From: Neobacillus niacini
GTDB taxonomy: Bacteria > Bacillota > Bacilli > Bacillales > Cytobacillaceae
Length of the DNA: 64,000 bases
Assembly (NCBI RefSeq): GCF_019749295.1
Contig: NZ_JACWFG010000005.1
Span: 1-64,000, forward strand
Reading direction: 5' to 3'
Shown here: piece after piece, positions 33,708 through 42,636 of the stretch
Layout of the letters: each line of letters opens with the position of its first letter
How positions within the stretch are numbered: the first letter of the stretch is position 1
Made by a program: the position numbers and the translations under genes
The notes under the pieces: model-generated
What the model saw: only the letters and a program-made list of their open reading frames with translations
Told to the model about the DNA's origin: nothing
The model's database searches: none

Positions 33708-33743
33708 ATATTATTATAAAAAGCAAAATAAGGGGGAGAGAAT

Positions 33744-33944
33744 ATGGAATTATTAGAGGGAATTAACTGGGGATTGCTTGCACCATTATTTATTATTCAA
33801 CTTATCTTACTGATTGTATCACTCGTAGATTTATCGCGAATTGAAAAGACTAATGGTCCGAAGCTGCTTTGGGTATTTATTATTATCTTTGTTAATATCA
33901 TTGGCCCTATTCTTTATTTTGTGATTGGAAGGAGAAATGATTAA
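33744..33944 (+). CDS. yxlE: PLDc_N domain small membrane protein (YxlE-like)
   Basis: A 66-residue protein with two membrane helices, a cytosolic LSRIEKTNGPKLLW turn and the end GPILYFVIGRRND, typical of the phospholipase-D N-terminal (PLDc_N) module found alone in YxlE. AAGGGGGAG precedes the ATG. Its stop overlaps the ATG of the ATPase gene (TAATG), so the two are translationally coupled. In B. subtilis YxlE acts with YxlD as a negative regulator of sigma-Y; no yxlC, yxlD or sigY gene is in this window. Confidence 0.82.
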   Translation: MELLEGINWGLLAPLFIIQLILLIVSLVDLSRIEKTNGPKLLWVFIIIFVNIIGPILYFVIGRRND

Positions 33945-34852
33945 TGTCACTCATACAAATACAAGGGGTAAAGAAGAGTTTTCAAGGGAATGAAGTGATA
34001 AAAGGACTGGACTATAATCTTGAAAAGGGCAAGTGTATTGCCCTCCTTGGACCCAATGGAGCAGGTAAAACGACTACGCTTCGCATGTTATCAGGAATAA
34101 TGAAGCCTACAAAAGGTTCTATAACATTTAGTGATGCTAAGAAAGACGGTGATATTCGCCACTTAATTGGCTACCTGCCGCAGTTCCCTGTTTTCTATGA
34201 CTGGATGTCTGGAATTGAATTTCTTCAATATGTAGGCAAACTTGCCGGCTTAACAAATAAAGAAGCGAAGGAGCGTTCTATAGAGCTTCTAGAACTTGTT
34301 GGTATCAGTGATGCTAAAAATCGAAGAGTCGGTAAATATTCTGGCGGAATGAAACAAAGGCTCGGAATCGCTCAAGCCATCATTCACCGGCCGCAGTTAG
34401 TGATGCTGGATGAACCCGTTTCTGCTTTGGATCCGTTTGGCAGAAGAGAAGTGTTAGAGCTTCTCGAAGGCTTGAAAAAGGAGACAACGATCCTTTTCTC
34501 GACACACATTCTTAATGATGCTGAGGAAGTTTGTGATGAAATATTATTTCTACATAATGGTGAAATTGTTGAGTCAGGGACGATGGAGGACTTGCGTGAG
34601 CGGCACCAGCAAGCAAAGATAGATTTGATATTCCGCAAAAAAACAGCTGATATGGAAAGCACATTCAAAAATCATACCTTAACTCAATCCATTTTAGTGG
34701 ATGGAAATCGGATAAGTGTTTTTGTTACAAATGTAGAGCAGGCTAGGAAAGGGTTTTTAAAATTAATTTCTGAAAATGACTGGCAATTGGATAAATTTGA
34801 AATAAGCAGTATGACTCTTGAGGATGTATTTATGAAGGTGGTGGGAAAATGA
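33944..34852 (+). CDS. yxlF: ABC transporter ATP-binding protein (YxlF-like)
   Basis: A 302-residue ATPase: Walker A GPNGAGKTT (about 35-43), signature YSGGMKQRLGIA (about 131), Walker B LVMLDEP, switch His in STHIL, and a C-terminal accessory region (about 215-302). It overlaps yxlE by one base and yxlG by four, so the three form one module. The likely function is export of a lipid-like or toxic compound together with YxlG; the substrate is unknown. Confidence 0.92.
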   Translation: MSLIQIQGVKKSFQGNEVIKGLDYNLEKGKCIALLGPNGAGKTTTLRMLSGIMKPTKGSITFSDAKKDGDIRHLIGYLPQFPVFYDWMSGIEFLQYVGKLAGLTNKEAKERSIELLELVGISDAKNRRVGKYSGGMKQRLGIAQAIIHRPQLVMLDEPVSALDPFGRREVLELLEGLKKETTILFSTHILNDAEEVCDEILFLHNGEIVESGTMEDLRERHQQAKIDLIFRKKTADMESTFKNHTLTQSILVDGNRISVFVTNVEQARKGFLKLISENDWQLDKFEISSMTLEDVFMKVVGK

Positions 34853-35628
34853 GCCAGTGGATGACGCTATTTCAAAAAGAGATTCTTGAGATGTGGAGAA
34901 ATTTTAAATGGATCTGGGTTCCTATTACCTTTATCTTATTGGGTGTATCTGAGCCGGTATCGAGTTATTATTTGCCGCAAATCATAAAATCATTTGGCGG
35001 ACTGCCAGAAGGGGCGATTATTGATATACCGCCTCCAACTGCTGGGGCTGTATTAGCTTCCGGTCTCAGCCAATACTCTACTCTTGGTGTGCTAATTATT
35101 GTTCTTAGCACAATGGGTGTTATTGCTGGTGAAAGAAAAAGTGGAGTGGCAGCAATGATTCTTGTAAAACCGGTCTTTTATTTATCTTATGTCACATCGA
35201 AATGGGCCGGCAGCCTTTTGCTAGTATGGTTTTCACTATTTATTGGCTATCTATCAACTTGGTATTATACTGGACAGTTATTTGACTGGGTAGCATTTAG
35301 CGACTTTCTGCAGTCGTTTGTTTTATATGGGTTATGGCTGACTGTAGTCCTAAGTATTACTGTATTCTTTAGTTCTGCTCTCCTAGCGCCGGGAATGGCG
35401 GGTTTTATTTCGTTGGCGCTCACTCTAGTAGTAAGTATTTTCAGCGGTGCACTTTCACATTTACTAGAATGGAGCCCTGCACAATTAACTAGTTATGCAA
35501 GTGGATTACTATCGGCAGGTGAACTTCCAGAACATGCTATGCCTGCGAGTATATTATCTATTTTAGTTATTATTCTTCTCCTTTGGTTAAGTGTATTTCT
35601 ATTTAAGAAAAAAGAGCTGGCAGCGTAA
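34849..35628 (+). CDS. yxlG: ABC-2 type permease (YxlG-like)
   Basis: A 259-residue membrane protein with six predicted helices in the ABC-2 layout: an N-terminal cytosolic start, a first helix ending in an extracellular loop (about 45-75), and the core VIAGERKSGVAAMILVKPVFY that docks to the ATPase. The ATG overlaps the ATPase stop (ATGA). It completes the exporter with YxlF and is followed by a terminator. Confidence 0.9.
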   Translation: MSQWMTLFQKEILEMWRNFKWIWVPITFILLGVSEPVSSYYLPQIIKSFGGLPEGAIIDIPPPTAGAVLASGLSQYSTLGVLIIVLSTMGVIAGERKSGVAAMILVKPVFYLSYVTSKWAGSLLLVWFSLFIGYLSTWYYTGQLFDWVAFSDFLQSFVLYGLWLTVVLSITVFFSSALLAPGMAGFISLALTLVVSIFSGALSHLLEWSPAQLTSYASGLLSAGELPEHAMPASILSILVIILLLWLSVFLFKKKELAA

Positions 35629-35646
35629 TAGAGTAATCCTTTTGGA

Positions 35647-35672
35647 GAGGCCGAATTTGGCTTCTTTTTTTT
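35647..35672 (+). terminator. intrinsic terminator after yxlG
   Basis: GAGGCC / GGCTTC stem followed by eight T. Confidence 0.8.
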
Positions 35673-35770
35673 CTCTTAATGTGAGAATGATTTAGAGAAA
35701 AACTCCTATCATTTTTTTGACCCTAGTTTAATAGACTAAATATAACAGGGAATGATAAGGAGTTTTCAGG

Positions 35771-36556
35771 ATGAAAATACATGATTTTTACCGTGGAAGT
35801 GCCAATTTAACCTTTAATGGAAGCATAGCAGCTTTAGTTCCAGCAATATTAATCGGTGTTGGAAATCTATATTTTTTTCAAAATAAGCAGATTATGTTAT
35901 TAACGATACCTTTTGTTGTTTATAGCATCATCAGTTTTCAAATCTATCTTTTTAAAATGAAACAGTCTATATCAATTGAGAAAAATATGACTCAATCGCA
36001 AAACTATTATCAAAATATATTTGAAGCCAGGCATCTTGTAGTTGTTTTCATGAACCACCAGCAGCCCTGTGTGCATCTCTATTTTCCTGATGGACACCAT
36101 GCAGGAATGATAAAGTTGTATAAGCAAAAAGGCATATTTCAGTTTAGAAGACCTAGAATATATGCGCTTTATAATAACTTAGAACAGACTGTGGGCTTTT
36201 ATAAAATTAAGAAATTGAAACGATTAAACATTGAGGTTTATGATCAAAATATGAACTTTGCAGGCTGTTATGAAAAAGAAAAGATATCCTGGTTGAAAAA
36301 TAAGAAAGAAATGATAGATGAGAATGGACTTTTCATTGGCGCAGTAGAAGGGTCTGCATATTATATGGATGAATGTGTTTACAATCAAACAAGGCAGCAG
36401 GTTGGACGGCTGAGACGGGGGTGGATGCCTGTTGAATGGAGCAGGTTATTCCCTGAAGCCAATACGCCCGTTCTTACACTTTCAGAAAATTTAACAGAAA
36501 AGGACAAGCTCTTAAGGATGTCCTTTTTGATTAATGAATTTTTTATTGAGAGGTAA
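35771..36556 (+). CDS. hypothetical protein, two N-terminal membrane helices
   Basis: A 261-residue protein: two hydrophobic helices (about 18-36 and 40-60), then a long soluble, beta-rich domain (70-250). Segments such as VHLYFPDGHHAGMIKLYKQKG, VEVYDQNMNFAGCYEKEK and DENGLFIGAVEGSAYYMDE repeat a strand-turn pattern that recalls tubby/LURP-like barrels, a weak impression. A sigma-A-like promoter (TTGACC, then TATAAC) precedes it. Function unknown. Confidence 0.7.
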   Translation: MKIHDFYRGSANLTFNGSIAALVPAILIGVGNLYFFQNKQIMLLTIPFVVYSIISFQIYLFKMKQSISIEKNMTQSQNYYQNIFEARHLVVVFMNHQQPCVHLYFPDGHHAGMIKLYKQKGIFQFRRPRIYALYNNLEQTVGFYKIKKLKRLNIEVYDQNMNFAGCYEKEKISWLKNKKEMIDENGLFIGAVEGSAYYMDECVYNQTRQQVGRLRRGWMPVEWSRLFPEANTPVLTLSENLTEKDKLLRMSFLINEFFIER

Positions 36557-36619
36557 GGCAGTGTTATTCTTGCTAAATATTTGATAGAATTAGGTATCAA
36601 AATTGCGGAGGTTTTTATC

Positions 36620-37600
36620 GTGTTAATTGATTTAATTAAAGGCCATGGTTCAGGAAATGATTTTCTTTTAATAGATGAAATATCCAATCCTTATTCTTTT
36701 TCTGAAGCTGAGAGAGCAGAGCTGGCTAGCTTGTTATGTAACCGAAATTTAGATTTGGGAGCAGATGGGATTCTTTTTATTATGGAAAGCGATCATGCCG
36801 ACGGAAGAATGAGGGTATTTAACAGTGATGGCTCCGAGGCATCAATGTGCGGGAACGGACTTCGGTTAGTTGCCAGGTATGTTTGTGAAATGAAAGGCCT
36901 CAGTGAAGGTGTTATTGAAACGATGAAGGCTGATTTAAAAGTGAGTAAACAGCAAGATATCTTTCCCGCTGTGACCACCTACCAAGTAGAAATCTCACCG
37001 GTTTCATTTTTAGTGAGTGATTTGCCATTGAAACTAAATGAACCAAACTTAATAAATGGAAAAATTCCAGAGCTGTCACAGGAGTTAACGTTTTCAGCAC
37101 TCGCAGTTCCCAATCCACATTTAATCTCGGTAGTGGATACTGAGCAATTGAAATCCGGCGTACAAAAGCAAGTTAGTGAAAAAGTGAATCAACCCAATGA
37201 TTTATTTCCTGATGGGGTCAATGTCAGCTTTGTTAAATCATTGGAAGAGGGAAGTATTTATGTAAATACTTTTGAACGCGGGGTAGGCTTCACAAATGCT
37301 TGTGGTACAGCAATGTCAGCATCCTCGCTAGTAACATGTCTACAAGGGTTAAATGATGTAGAAGAAATTATTAATGTCTATAATAACGGTGGAAAAGTGC
37401 AATGTGTTGTTCACGAAAACGATGAGGATTACTACATTGATTTGATTGGAAATGCAACGTATCTATACCAAGCACAGGTTGATGTTGATTTAGATGGTAG
37501 AACCTTTGCCGTACGTTCAAAGGAAGACTTTTCCGAGCAGAAAACCTACGAAAAACTACAGGCAGAAGCTCAAGCCTATCTAAAGGTTAATGGATTGTAA
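36620..37600 (+). CDS. dapF: diaminopimelate epimerase
   Basis: A 326-residue PLP-independent epimerase converting LL- to meso-diaminopimelate for lysine and murein. The two catalytic cysteines are in MCGNGLRLVARY (about 78) and NACGTAMSASS (about 230). GTG 36620 is chosen because GCGGAGG lies nine bases upstream; the longer frame from 36581 contains that site. It is about 40 residues longer than B. subtilis DapF (284), mostly at the C-terminus (EDFSEQKTYEKLQAEAQAYL), so it may be a second-type DapF. It is monocistronic. Confidence 0.93.
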   Translation: MLIDLIKGHGSGNDFLLIDEISNPYSFSEAERAELASLLCNRNLDLGADGILFIMESDHADGRMRVFNSDGSEASMCGNGLRLVARYVCEMKGLSEGVIETMKADLKVSKQQDIFPAVTTYQVEISPVSFLVSDLPLKLNEPNLINGKIPELSQELTFSALAVPNPHLISVVDTEQLKSGVQKQVSEKVNQPNDLFPDGVNVSFVKSLEEGSIYVNTFERGVGFTNACGTAMSASSLVTCLQGLNDVEEIINVYNNGGKVQCVVHENDEDYYIDLIGNATYLYQAQVDVDLDGRTFAVRSKEDFSEQKTYEKLQAEAQAYLKVNGL

Positions 37601-37608
37601 AATTGTTG

Positions 37609-37652
37609 GTCAAGGTCACATAGAAAATCTATGTGACCTTGACTATTTTTTT
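37609..37652. terminator. bidirectional terminator
   Basis: A perfect 15-bp stem, GTCAAGGTCACATAG / CTATGTGACCTTGAC, between convergent dapF and ligD, followed by TATTTTTTT. Confidence 0.95.
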
Positions 37653-39475
37653 GCCTTTAATACTTCTAACACGGGTTCGAAGGCTTGGATAGATTTTGTT
37701 TGGAAATAATTTTTAAATGGATCTCCTTGTTTACGAATTCGATTCAAGGCAGTTTCCATCGTGAAGTGGACAGGATTCAGTTTATCGGTTACTTCCTCCC
37801 AATACAATGGTGTAGCAACCCCGGCATGTTCATTTCCTCTCATAGAATAAGGAGCCACAATGGTTTTCCCTTCACTATGCTGGACATAGTCAACGTAAAG
37901 TCTGTTTCCGCGATTTTTTTTCATTCGTTCGATGGTAAACGAATCTGGATCCTTTGAAATCAAATAATCAGCAATGAAACTTGTAAACAAACGTGTATCT
38001 TCAAAGGAAAATACATTCTCTGGCAGAGGCAAATAAATTTGTAATCCTTTATTTCCAGATGTCTTTACAAATCCAATTAGATTTAATTGATCTAGGACCT
38101 CTTTGATTAACAAAGCTGCTTTTACCGCCAAGTGAAACTCCTCCTTTGAAGGAGGATCCAAATCAAAGACAATCTCACTTGCGCCCTTACTGTGAATGGT
38201 CTGGAAAGGGATATGAAATTCAATCGCCAGTTGATTTCCGAGCCAAATAAGTGTTTTTAAATTGTTACAAACGATATAGTCAATTCCTTCATCCTGATGT
38301 GTCTCAACAAAATCAGGCGCATAGTCTGGACAATTTTTTTGATAAAAGGGATCACCGAACATTCCATGTGGGTAGCGAATAACTGTTAAGATTCTGTTTT
38401 CTAAAAAAGGCAGCATATAGGGAGATATTTCCCTTAAGTACAGAATGAAATCAGCCTTTTGGATATCCTGGTTTTTCCAGAGCGGCTTATCGGGATGGGT
38501 AATATCCAAATCCTCGGGTAAGTTCTTTTGCTTAAAAATAAATTGTTCATATGTACATTCATCAGGCTTTAAATCAAAGCGGAAGGAATGAAAATGGGGT
38601 TCACGCATTTGGTTCTCGTAAAGTTCAAGATATTTAACTTCTAAACAAATAGCTGGTTCAACATAGATAAATTGCTGGTCTTCACTAACCATATTTTGTT
38701 TTATGGTACTTTGAAGGGCTGACTTTTCATCAGGTTTAAAGCCAAACAGAACCTGCCCAATGCCATGTATTTTCCCTTCCTTATAAACACCCACATAAAA
38801 ATAACCGTTTGCCTTTTCGTAAGCAGTTATAAAACAGGAAACATATTTCCAATTTTTATATTTCAACCATTGTAGAGACCTCTTACCTTCCTCCCAAAGA
38901 CTATTTTTATGCTTAGCAATGATTCCTTCCCCATCCTGTAACACCACATTTTCCCATAATTTATGAAAATCCGTTTGGGCTTCTACAAGCTGCAGCAAGT
39001 TTCCACTATAGGGATCTGCTTCAATAGGAAGACTAAGTTCATTGAATAGCTGAATTAGCTCATCCTTGCGTTTATCGAAAGGCTTGGAATTCATCGGTTT
39101 ACCAGCCAATATAAGGATGTCAAAAACCATTAGCCGGCAAGGTGATTTTGCTGCTTGTTCAGCAATTTTTTTAGCAGCTTTCATTCTGCCGCGAACTTGA
39201 ATGGCAGAAAAGTTGGCCTTATATGGACTTTCAAGAAAAACTAACTCTCCATCTAACCGAAGTGGAAGAAAGGGCTGAAATAACTCTTCTTTAGACCCTA
39301 GGTAATCCTTTATTTCCGGGAACTGCGCGAGTAATGGCTTATCATTTCTGCTCGTCAAGGTTATCCCGCTATGATCCCAATTTAAAATGGCGCGAAACCC
39401 ATCATATTTAACCTCGTACAGCCAATCAGGTTGAATACTTAAATCAAAGGTTAGCGTTGGCAGCATCGGTTTCAT
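37643..39475 (-). CDS. ligD: NHEJ DNA ligase D (ligase-polymerase)
   Basis: A 610-residue enzyme with an N-terminal ATP-dependent ligase domain (1-310; nucleotidyl Lys23 in LYEVKYDGFRA, then EGIIAKHKNS and QWLKYKNW) and a C-terminal primase-polymerase domain (about 320-600; FDLDPPSKEEFHLAV holds the metal Asp pair). The phosphoesterase domain of mycobacterial LigD is absent, as in B. subtilis. It joins Ku-bound double-strand ends, a repair important in spores. It is divergent from ku with 129 bases between, whereas in B. subtilis the two genes are co-oriented. Confidence 0.95.
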   Translation of the reverse strand: MKPMLPTLTFDLSIQPDWLYEVKYDGFRAILNWDHSGITLTSRNDKPLLAQFPEIKDYLGSKEELFQPFLPLRLDGELVFLESPYKANFSAIQVRGRMKAAKKIAEQAAKSPCRLMVFDILILAGKPMNSKPFDKRKDELIQLFNELSLPIEADPYSGNLLQLVEAQTDFHKLWENVVLQDGEGIIAKHKNSLWEEGKRSLQWLKYKNWKYVSCFITAYEKANGYFYVGVYKEGKIHGIGQVLFGFKPDEKSALQSTIKQNMVSEDQQFIYVEPAICLEVKYLELYENQMREPHFHSFRFDLKPDECTYEQFIFKQKNLPEDLDITHPDKPLWKNQDIQKADFILYLREISPYMLPFLENRILTVIRYPHGMFGDPFYQKNCPDYAPDFVETHQDEGIDYIVCNNLKTLIWLGNQLAIEFHIPFQTIHSKGASEIVFDLDPPSKEEFHLAVKAALLIKEVLDQLNLIGFVKTSGNKGLQIYLPLPENVFSFEDTRLFTSFIADYLISKDPDSFTIERMKKNRGNRLYVDYVQHSEGKTIVAPYSMRGNEHAGVATPLYWEEVTDKLNPVHFTMETALNRIRKQGDPFKNYFQTKSIQAFEPVLEVLKAKK

Positions 39476-39604
39476 TTGTTAATTTCCTTTCTTTTTCTTT
39501 ATTTTGTTTCAAACAACCTTGATTCATCCTTTTACCAATTGTTTTTAGGAATTTCTTTTAAAAGAAAACCCAAAATAATAACAAAAAGATTGGAGAATTA
39601 CGCG

Positions 39605-40540
39605 ATGCATACGATGTGGAAAGGCAGCATTAGTTTTGGGCTGGTAAATATTCCAATAAAGCTTCATACGGCCACTGAGGATAAAGACATTAAACTTCGG
39701 ACTTTGCATAATAAATGCCATGCACCAATTAAATATGAAAAGATATGCACGGTATGTGAACAGGAAGTGAAGCCAGAGGACATCGTTAAGGCATATGAAT
39801 ATACAAAAGGGAAATTTGTTGTGCTAGACCATGAGGACCTTGAGAAGCTTCGTAAGGAAAATGAGGAGAAGGCTGTAGAAATTATTGATTTTGTCAAAAT
39901 GGATGAAATTGATCCTATCTATTTCGATCGCAGTTACTATATGTCCCCAAATGAAGGCGGGGGAAAAGCATACTCGTTACTGCGAAAAGCACTTCAGGAA
40001 TCACAGAAAGTAGGACTGGCAAAAATCATTATTCGTTCAAAAGAGCAAATGGCTGTTATTCGTGTCTATGACAATACATTAGTTATGGAAACCATTCATT
40101 TTCCTGATGAAGTTCGCCGTGCTGCAGATGTCCCGAATGTCCCCGCAGACGATAAAGTTACTGATAAAGAATTAGATACGGCAATCATGTTAATTGATCA
40201 GTTAACAACTGAATTTGAGCCTGAAAAATACACAGATGAATATCGAACAGCATTACTCGAATTAATTGAATCAAAACGTACTGGACAAGAAACGGTGACA
40301 CCAACAGCAAAAGAGACACCTTCAAATGTTACTGACTTAATGGCCGCTTTACAGGCTTCGATTGATAGGACCAAGCCAAGGAGTGAGGCTGGTGGAAGGA
40401 AAGAACCTGCACAAAAAACGGAAACAGGTACTAAGATAGAAAGCATTCCGAAGAAAACAGCTGCGAAGAAGGAAACGATAGCCAAAAAACCAGCAGCACC
40501 AAGAAAAAAGGCTGCACCAAAAGTAAAGAAGGAAGCATAA
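39605..40540 (+). CDS. ku: Ku DNA end-binding protein
   Basis: A 311-residue bacterial Ku. The core begins MWKGSISFGLVNIPIKLHTA and includes CHAPIKYEKICTVCEQEVKPEDIVKAYEY and YYMSPNEGGGKAYSLLRKAL. The last 50 residues form a Lys/Ala/Pro-rich tail (KKTAAKKETIAKKPAAPRKK) that would bind DNA. The start is ATG 39605 (or ATG 39611) about ten bases after TTGGAGAA; a longer upstream frame is rejected. It recruits LigD. Confidence 0.95.
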   Translation: MHTMWKGSISFGLVNIPIKLHTATEDKDIKLRTLHNKCHAPIKYEKICTVCEQEVKPEDIVKAYEYTKGKFVVLDHEDLEKLRKENEEKAVEIIDFVKMDEIDPIYFDRSYYMSPNEGGGKAYSLLRKALQESQKVGLAKIIIRSKEQMAVIRVYDNTLVMETIHFPDEVRRAADVPNVPADDKVTDKELDTAIMLIDQLTTEFEPEKYTDEYRTALLELIESKRTGQETVTPTAKETPSNVTDLMAALQASIDRTKPRSEAGGRKEPAQKTETGTKIESIPKKTAAKKETIAKKPAAPRKKAAPKVKKEA

Positions 40541-40542
40541 AA

Positions 40543-40577
40543 AGAAACCGATTCGATGAACTCGAGTCGGTTCTTTG
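40543..40577 (+). terminator. intrinsic terminator after ku
   Basis: AACCGATTCGA / TCGAGTCGGTT stem (one G-T), then CTTTGTTG. Confidence 0.75.
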
Positions 40578-40674
40578 TTGAGTAGTAGTCTTAAACCCCA
40601 TGGTACTTTCAATCCAATTTCCAGCATATTATTATGGAAGAATTTAAAATATAAAGATGCACGGGGGAGAGGCA

Positions 40675-41637
40675 ATGGCTTATAATGTGCTTTTGTTTGC
40701 AGATCCTGGAATTGATGATTCTTTTGCCATTATGTATGCATTATTAAATCCAGATATAAATATTGTCGGAATTGTCAGTGGATATGGGAATACACCTAAA
40801 GAGCAATCGTTAGAAAATACTGCTTATTTACTTAACTTAGCGGGGAGAGAGGATATACCTATTATTGCTGGAGCAGCTGGTCCATTGTCTGGTGAAACTG
40901 TTCAGTATTATCCTGAAATACATGGGCCGGAAGGGCTTGGTCCAATTAAACCGCCTGACACTTTTAAATATACAAAGGTTCATGACTTTAACAAAATTTT
41001 AGAAATCATAAATGAATATAAGGGTAACTTAATTGTTGTCAATGTTGGCAGATTGACCGAGTTAGCGCTCATGTTTATTTTATATGGAGATGGAGCTTTA
41101 AAGGATGTAAATGCTTTTTATATAATGGGCGGTGCGTTTTTGGTTCCAGGAAATATTACGGCTGAAGCAGAAGCTAATTTTTATTCCGATCCGATTGCAG
41201 CACGTATTGTAATGGAAAAAGCACGTAATATTTATTTATTTCCTTTAAACGTTACGAATAAAGCCATCATTACCCCGGAAGTAATCGATATACTTAATCA
41301 AAATAGTCCTACCCCTTTTAGGCCGTTACTTAAACCTGCCTTTGATTATTACTTCAAGGCCTATCAAAAAAATATACCCGGAATAAAAGGTGCCCCTTTG
41401 CATGATGTGATACCATTAATGGCGATAACAAATCCTGAGATTGTAAAGTATATTCCTAGAAGAGTACGGGTGGAGGAATTTGGAGATGCGAAAGGGAAAA
41501 GTATCGCTGATTTCCGTCCAAAGCCAGACAAAGAACCGGCAGTAACCTTAGATTATATAGGTATGGAAGCAGATATTGAGAAATTCATTATCAACTTAAT
41601 GGATTCATTTTTAAAAGGAGATTTTGGAAAAAAATAA
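40675..41637 (+). CDS. inosine/uridine-preferring nucleoside hydrolase family protein
   Basis: A 320-residue protein of the calcium-dependent nucleoside hydrolase fold. The N-terminal motif reads FADPGIDDS where the family has DxDPGxDDA, so the first Asp is Phe while the other three remain. GGAFLVPGNITAEAEANFYSDP and the C-terminal LHDVIPLM with the metal Asp and active-site His are kept. Normally it hydrolyses ribonucleosides to ribose and base. ATG 40675 follows GGGGGAGAGG. Activity is likely but the changed first Asp could shift metal binding or substrate. Confidence 0.88.
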   Translation: MAYNVLLFADPGIDDSFAIMYALLNPDINIVGIVSGYGNTPKEQSLENTAYLLNLAGREDIPIIAGAAGPLSGETVQYYPEIHGPEGLGPIKPPDTFKYTKVHDFNKILEIINEYKGNLIVVNVGRLTELALMFILYGDGALKDVNAFYIMGGAFLVPGNITAEAEANFYSDPIAARIVMEKARNIYLFPLNVTNKAIITPEVIDILNQNSPTPFRPLLKPAFDYYFKAYQKNIPGIKGAPLHDVIPLMAITNPEIVKYIPRRVRVEEFGDAKGKSIADFRPKPDKEPAVTLDYIGMEADIEKFIINLMDSFLKGDFGKK

Positions 41638-41673
41638 TTTTGTATAATTATTTATTGTAGCTTGCTAGTATGC

Positions 41674-41877
41674 TATACTGTAAAATTAATTGACTTTTAG
41701 AGGAATTAAGAGTATGATAAAGATACGCTTTTAAGTTCGTGTAAATATTTATTGGTTTAAAGTAGTCGTAACTGCACGATATGTGGGTGATGTCTATTGC
41801 CCTGTTGTGTATTGCGACTTTTTGATTTTTTAAATGGTTATTAACTTAAAGTGAACAAATCTTTGGGGGTACTATTC
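41674..41877 (+). promoter_or_regulatory. cold-shock gene promoter and long structured leader
   Basis: An extended -10 (TGCTATACT, 41671-41679) predicts a leader of about 190 bases. Within it AGTCG at 41764-41768 pairs with CGACT at 41815-41819 (extended by neighbouring A-T and wobble pairs), followed by TTTTTGATTTTTT, which looks like a terminator 45-55 bases before the start codon. Long structured leaders are usual for csp genes. Confidence 0.55.
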
Positions 41878-42078
41878 ATGAATAACGGTAAAGTAAAATG
41901 GTTTAATGCAGAAAAAGGTTTTGGATTTATCGAAGCAGACGGCGGTCAAGATGTATTCGTACACTTCTCTGCTATCCAATCAGAGGGCTTCAAGACTTTA
42001 GAAGAAGGTCAATCAGTTTCTTTTGAAATCGTTGAAGGCGCTCGTGGACCACAAGCTTCTAACGTAAAAGCTGTTTAA
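41878..42078 (+). CDS. cold-shock protein (CspA/CspB/CspD family)
   Basis: A 66-residue single-domain OB-fold RNA/DNA chaperone with both nucleic-acid motifs, KGFGFIE (RNP1) and VFVHFSAI (RNP2). ATG 41878 follows TTTGGGGGT; the frame from 41851 runs through that site. It is followed by a terminator and by a YdjO-type cold-inducible gene. Which csp paralogue it is cannot be settled here. Confidence 0.96.
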   Translation: MNNGKVKWFNAEKGFGFIEADGGQDVFVHFSAIQSEGFKTLEEGQSVSFEIVEGARGPQASNVKAV

Positions 42079-42092
42079 TTTATTTGAAAAAT

Positions 42093-42126
42093 AAAAGGTG
42101 GTGCAGTGATAAGGCATCACCTTTTT
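42093..42126 (+). terminator. intrinsic terminator after the csp gene
   Basis: AAAAGGTGGTGC / GCATCACCTTTTT stem with T-run. Confidence 0.9.
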
Positions 42127-42207
42127 ATTTATAAAGATGATTTTTGCCTTTTAGCTTAAATAAAGTATTAAGAAACAGTCTTGCAAAAAGTACAAGGGGT
42201 GATCATT

Positions 42208-42411
42208 TTGGCGTTTGGTAGAAGAAATGATGAAGAAGTAAAACTTGAAGAAACTAAAATTTGGGAATGTAATTCAGAAAAATGTAAATGCTGGATTCGC
42301 GACAATTTTAAGAGCACTGAAGTTCCCCTCTGTCCAATATGCAAAAGCGAAATGAGTCAATCAACAAAAGAACTACAAGTAATTCATAACCATAGCAAAA
42401 ACTTCATGTAA
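42208..42411 (+). CDS. ydjO: cold-inducible YdjO family protein
   Basis: A 67-residue zinc-ribbon-like protein: CNSEKCKCWIRDNF (Cys pair near 20) and PLCPICKSEM (Cys pair near 44). The spacing and the WxCxxxxCxxWxRxNF pattern match YdjO, a cold-inducible protein of Bacillus. The start is TTG 42208, after AAGGGGTGATC; the longer frame from 42181 is rejected. Its place after a cold-shock gene fits. Confidence 0.8.
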   Translation: MAFGRRNDEEVKLEETKIWECNSEKCKCWIRDNFKSTEVPLCPICKSEMSQSTKELQVIHNHSKNFM

Positions 42412-42416
42412 TATTT

Positions 42417-42598
42417 GCTGTGTTAATGGTAACTGTTGATTTTATAACACTGTTGATTTTTGCGGAAGGCGCGAGACTCCTGCAGGAGGACGGGACAGGG
42501 GAGACCCCGCAGACGCTTTAGCGTCGAGGAGGCTTCCCGAACCGCCTGCGGAAAGCGAAGCGCCTGGAGCACAAATTAACAGCCCAGTTTAACACAGC
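42417..42598. repeat. dispersed-type repeat with terminal inverted repeats
   Basis: A 182-bp GC-richer block bounded by perfect 10-bp inverted ends GCTGTGTTAA / TTAACACAGC. Inside are a tandem ACTGTTGATTTT pair and a conserved-looking core (GCGGAAGGCGCGAGACTCC ... GAAAGCGAAGCGCCTGG). I recognise this core as a non-coding repeat scattered in many Bacillus-group genomes. No reading frame. It sits between ydjO and the next terminator. Confidence 0.8.
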
Positions 42599-42605
42599 CA
42601 TAAGG

Positions 42606-42636
42606 AAAGCAGGGGAAATTAATCCCCTGCTTTTTC
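42606..42636. terminator. bidirectional terminator
   Basis: AAAGCAGGGGA / TCCCCTGCTTT stem with T-run, separating the repeat from the convergent small gene. Confidence 0.9.
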
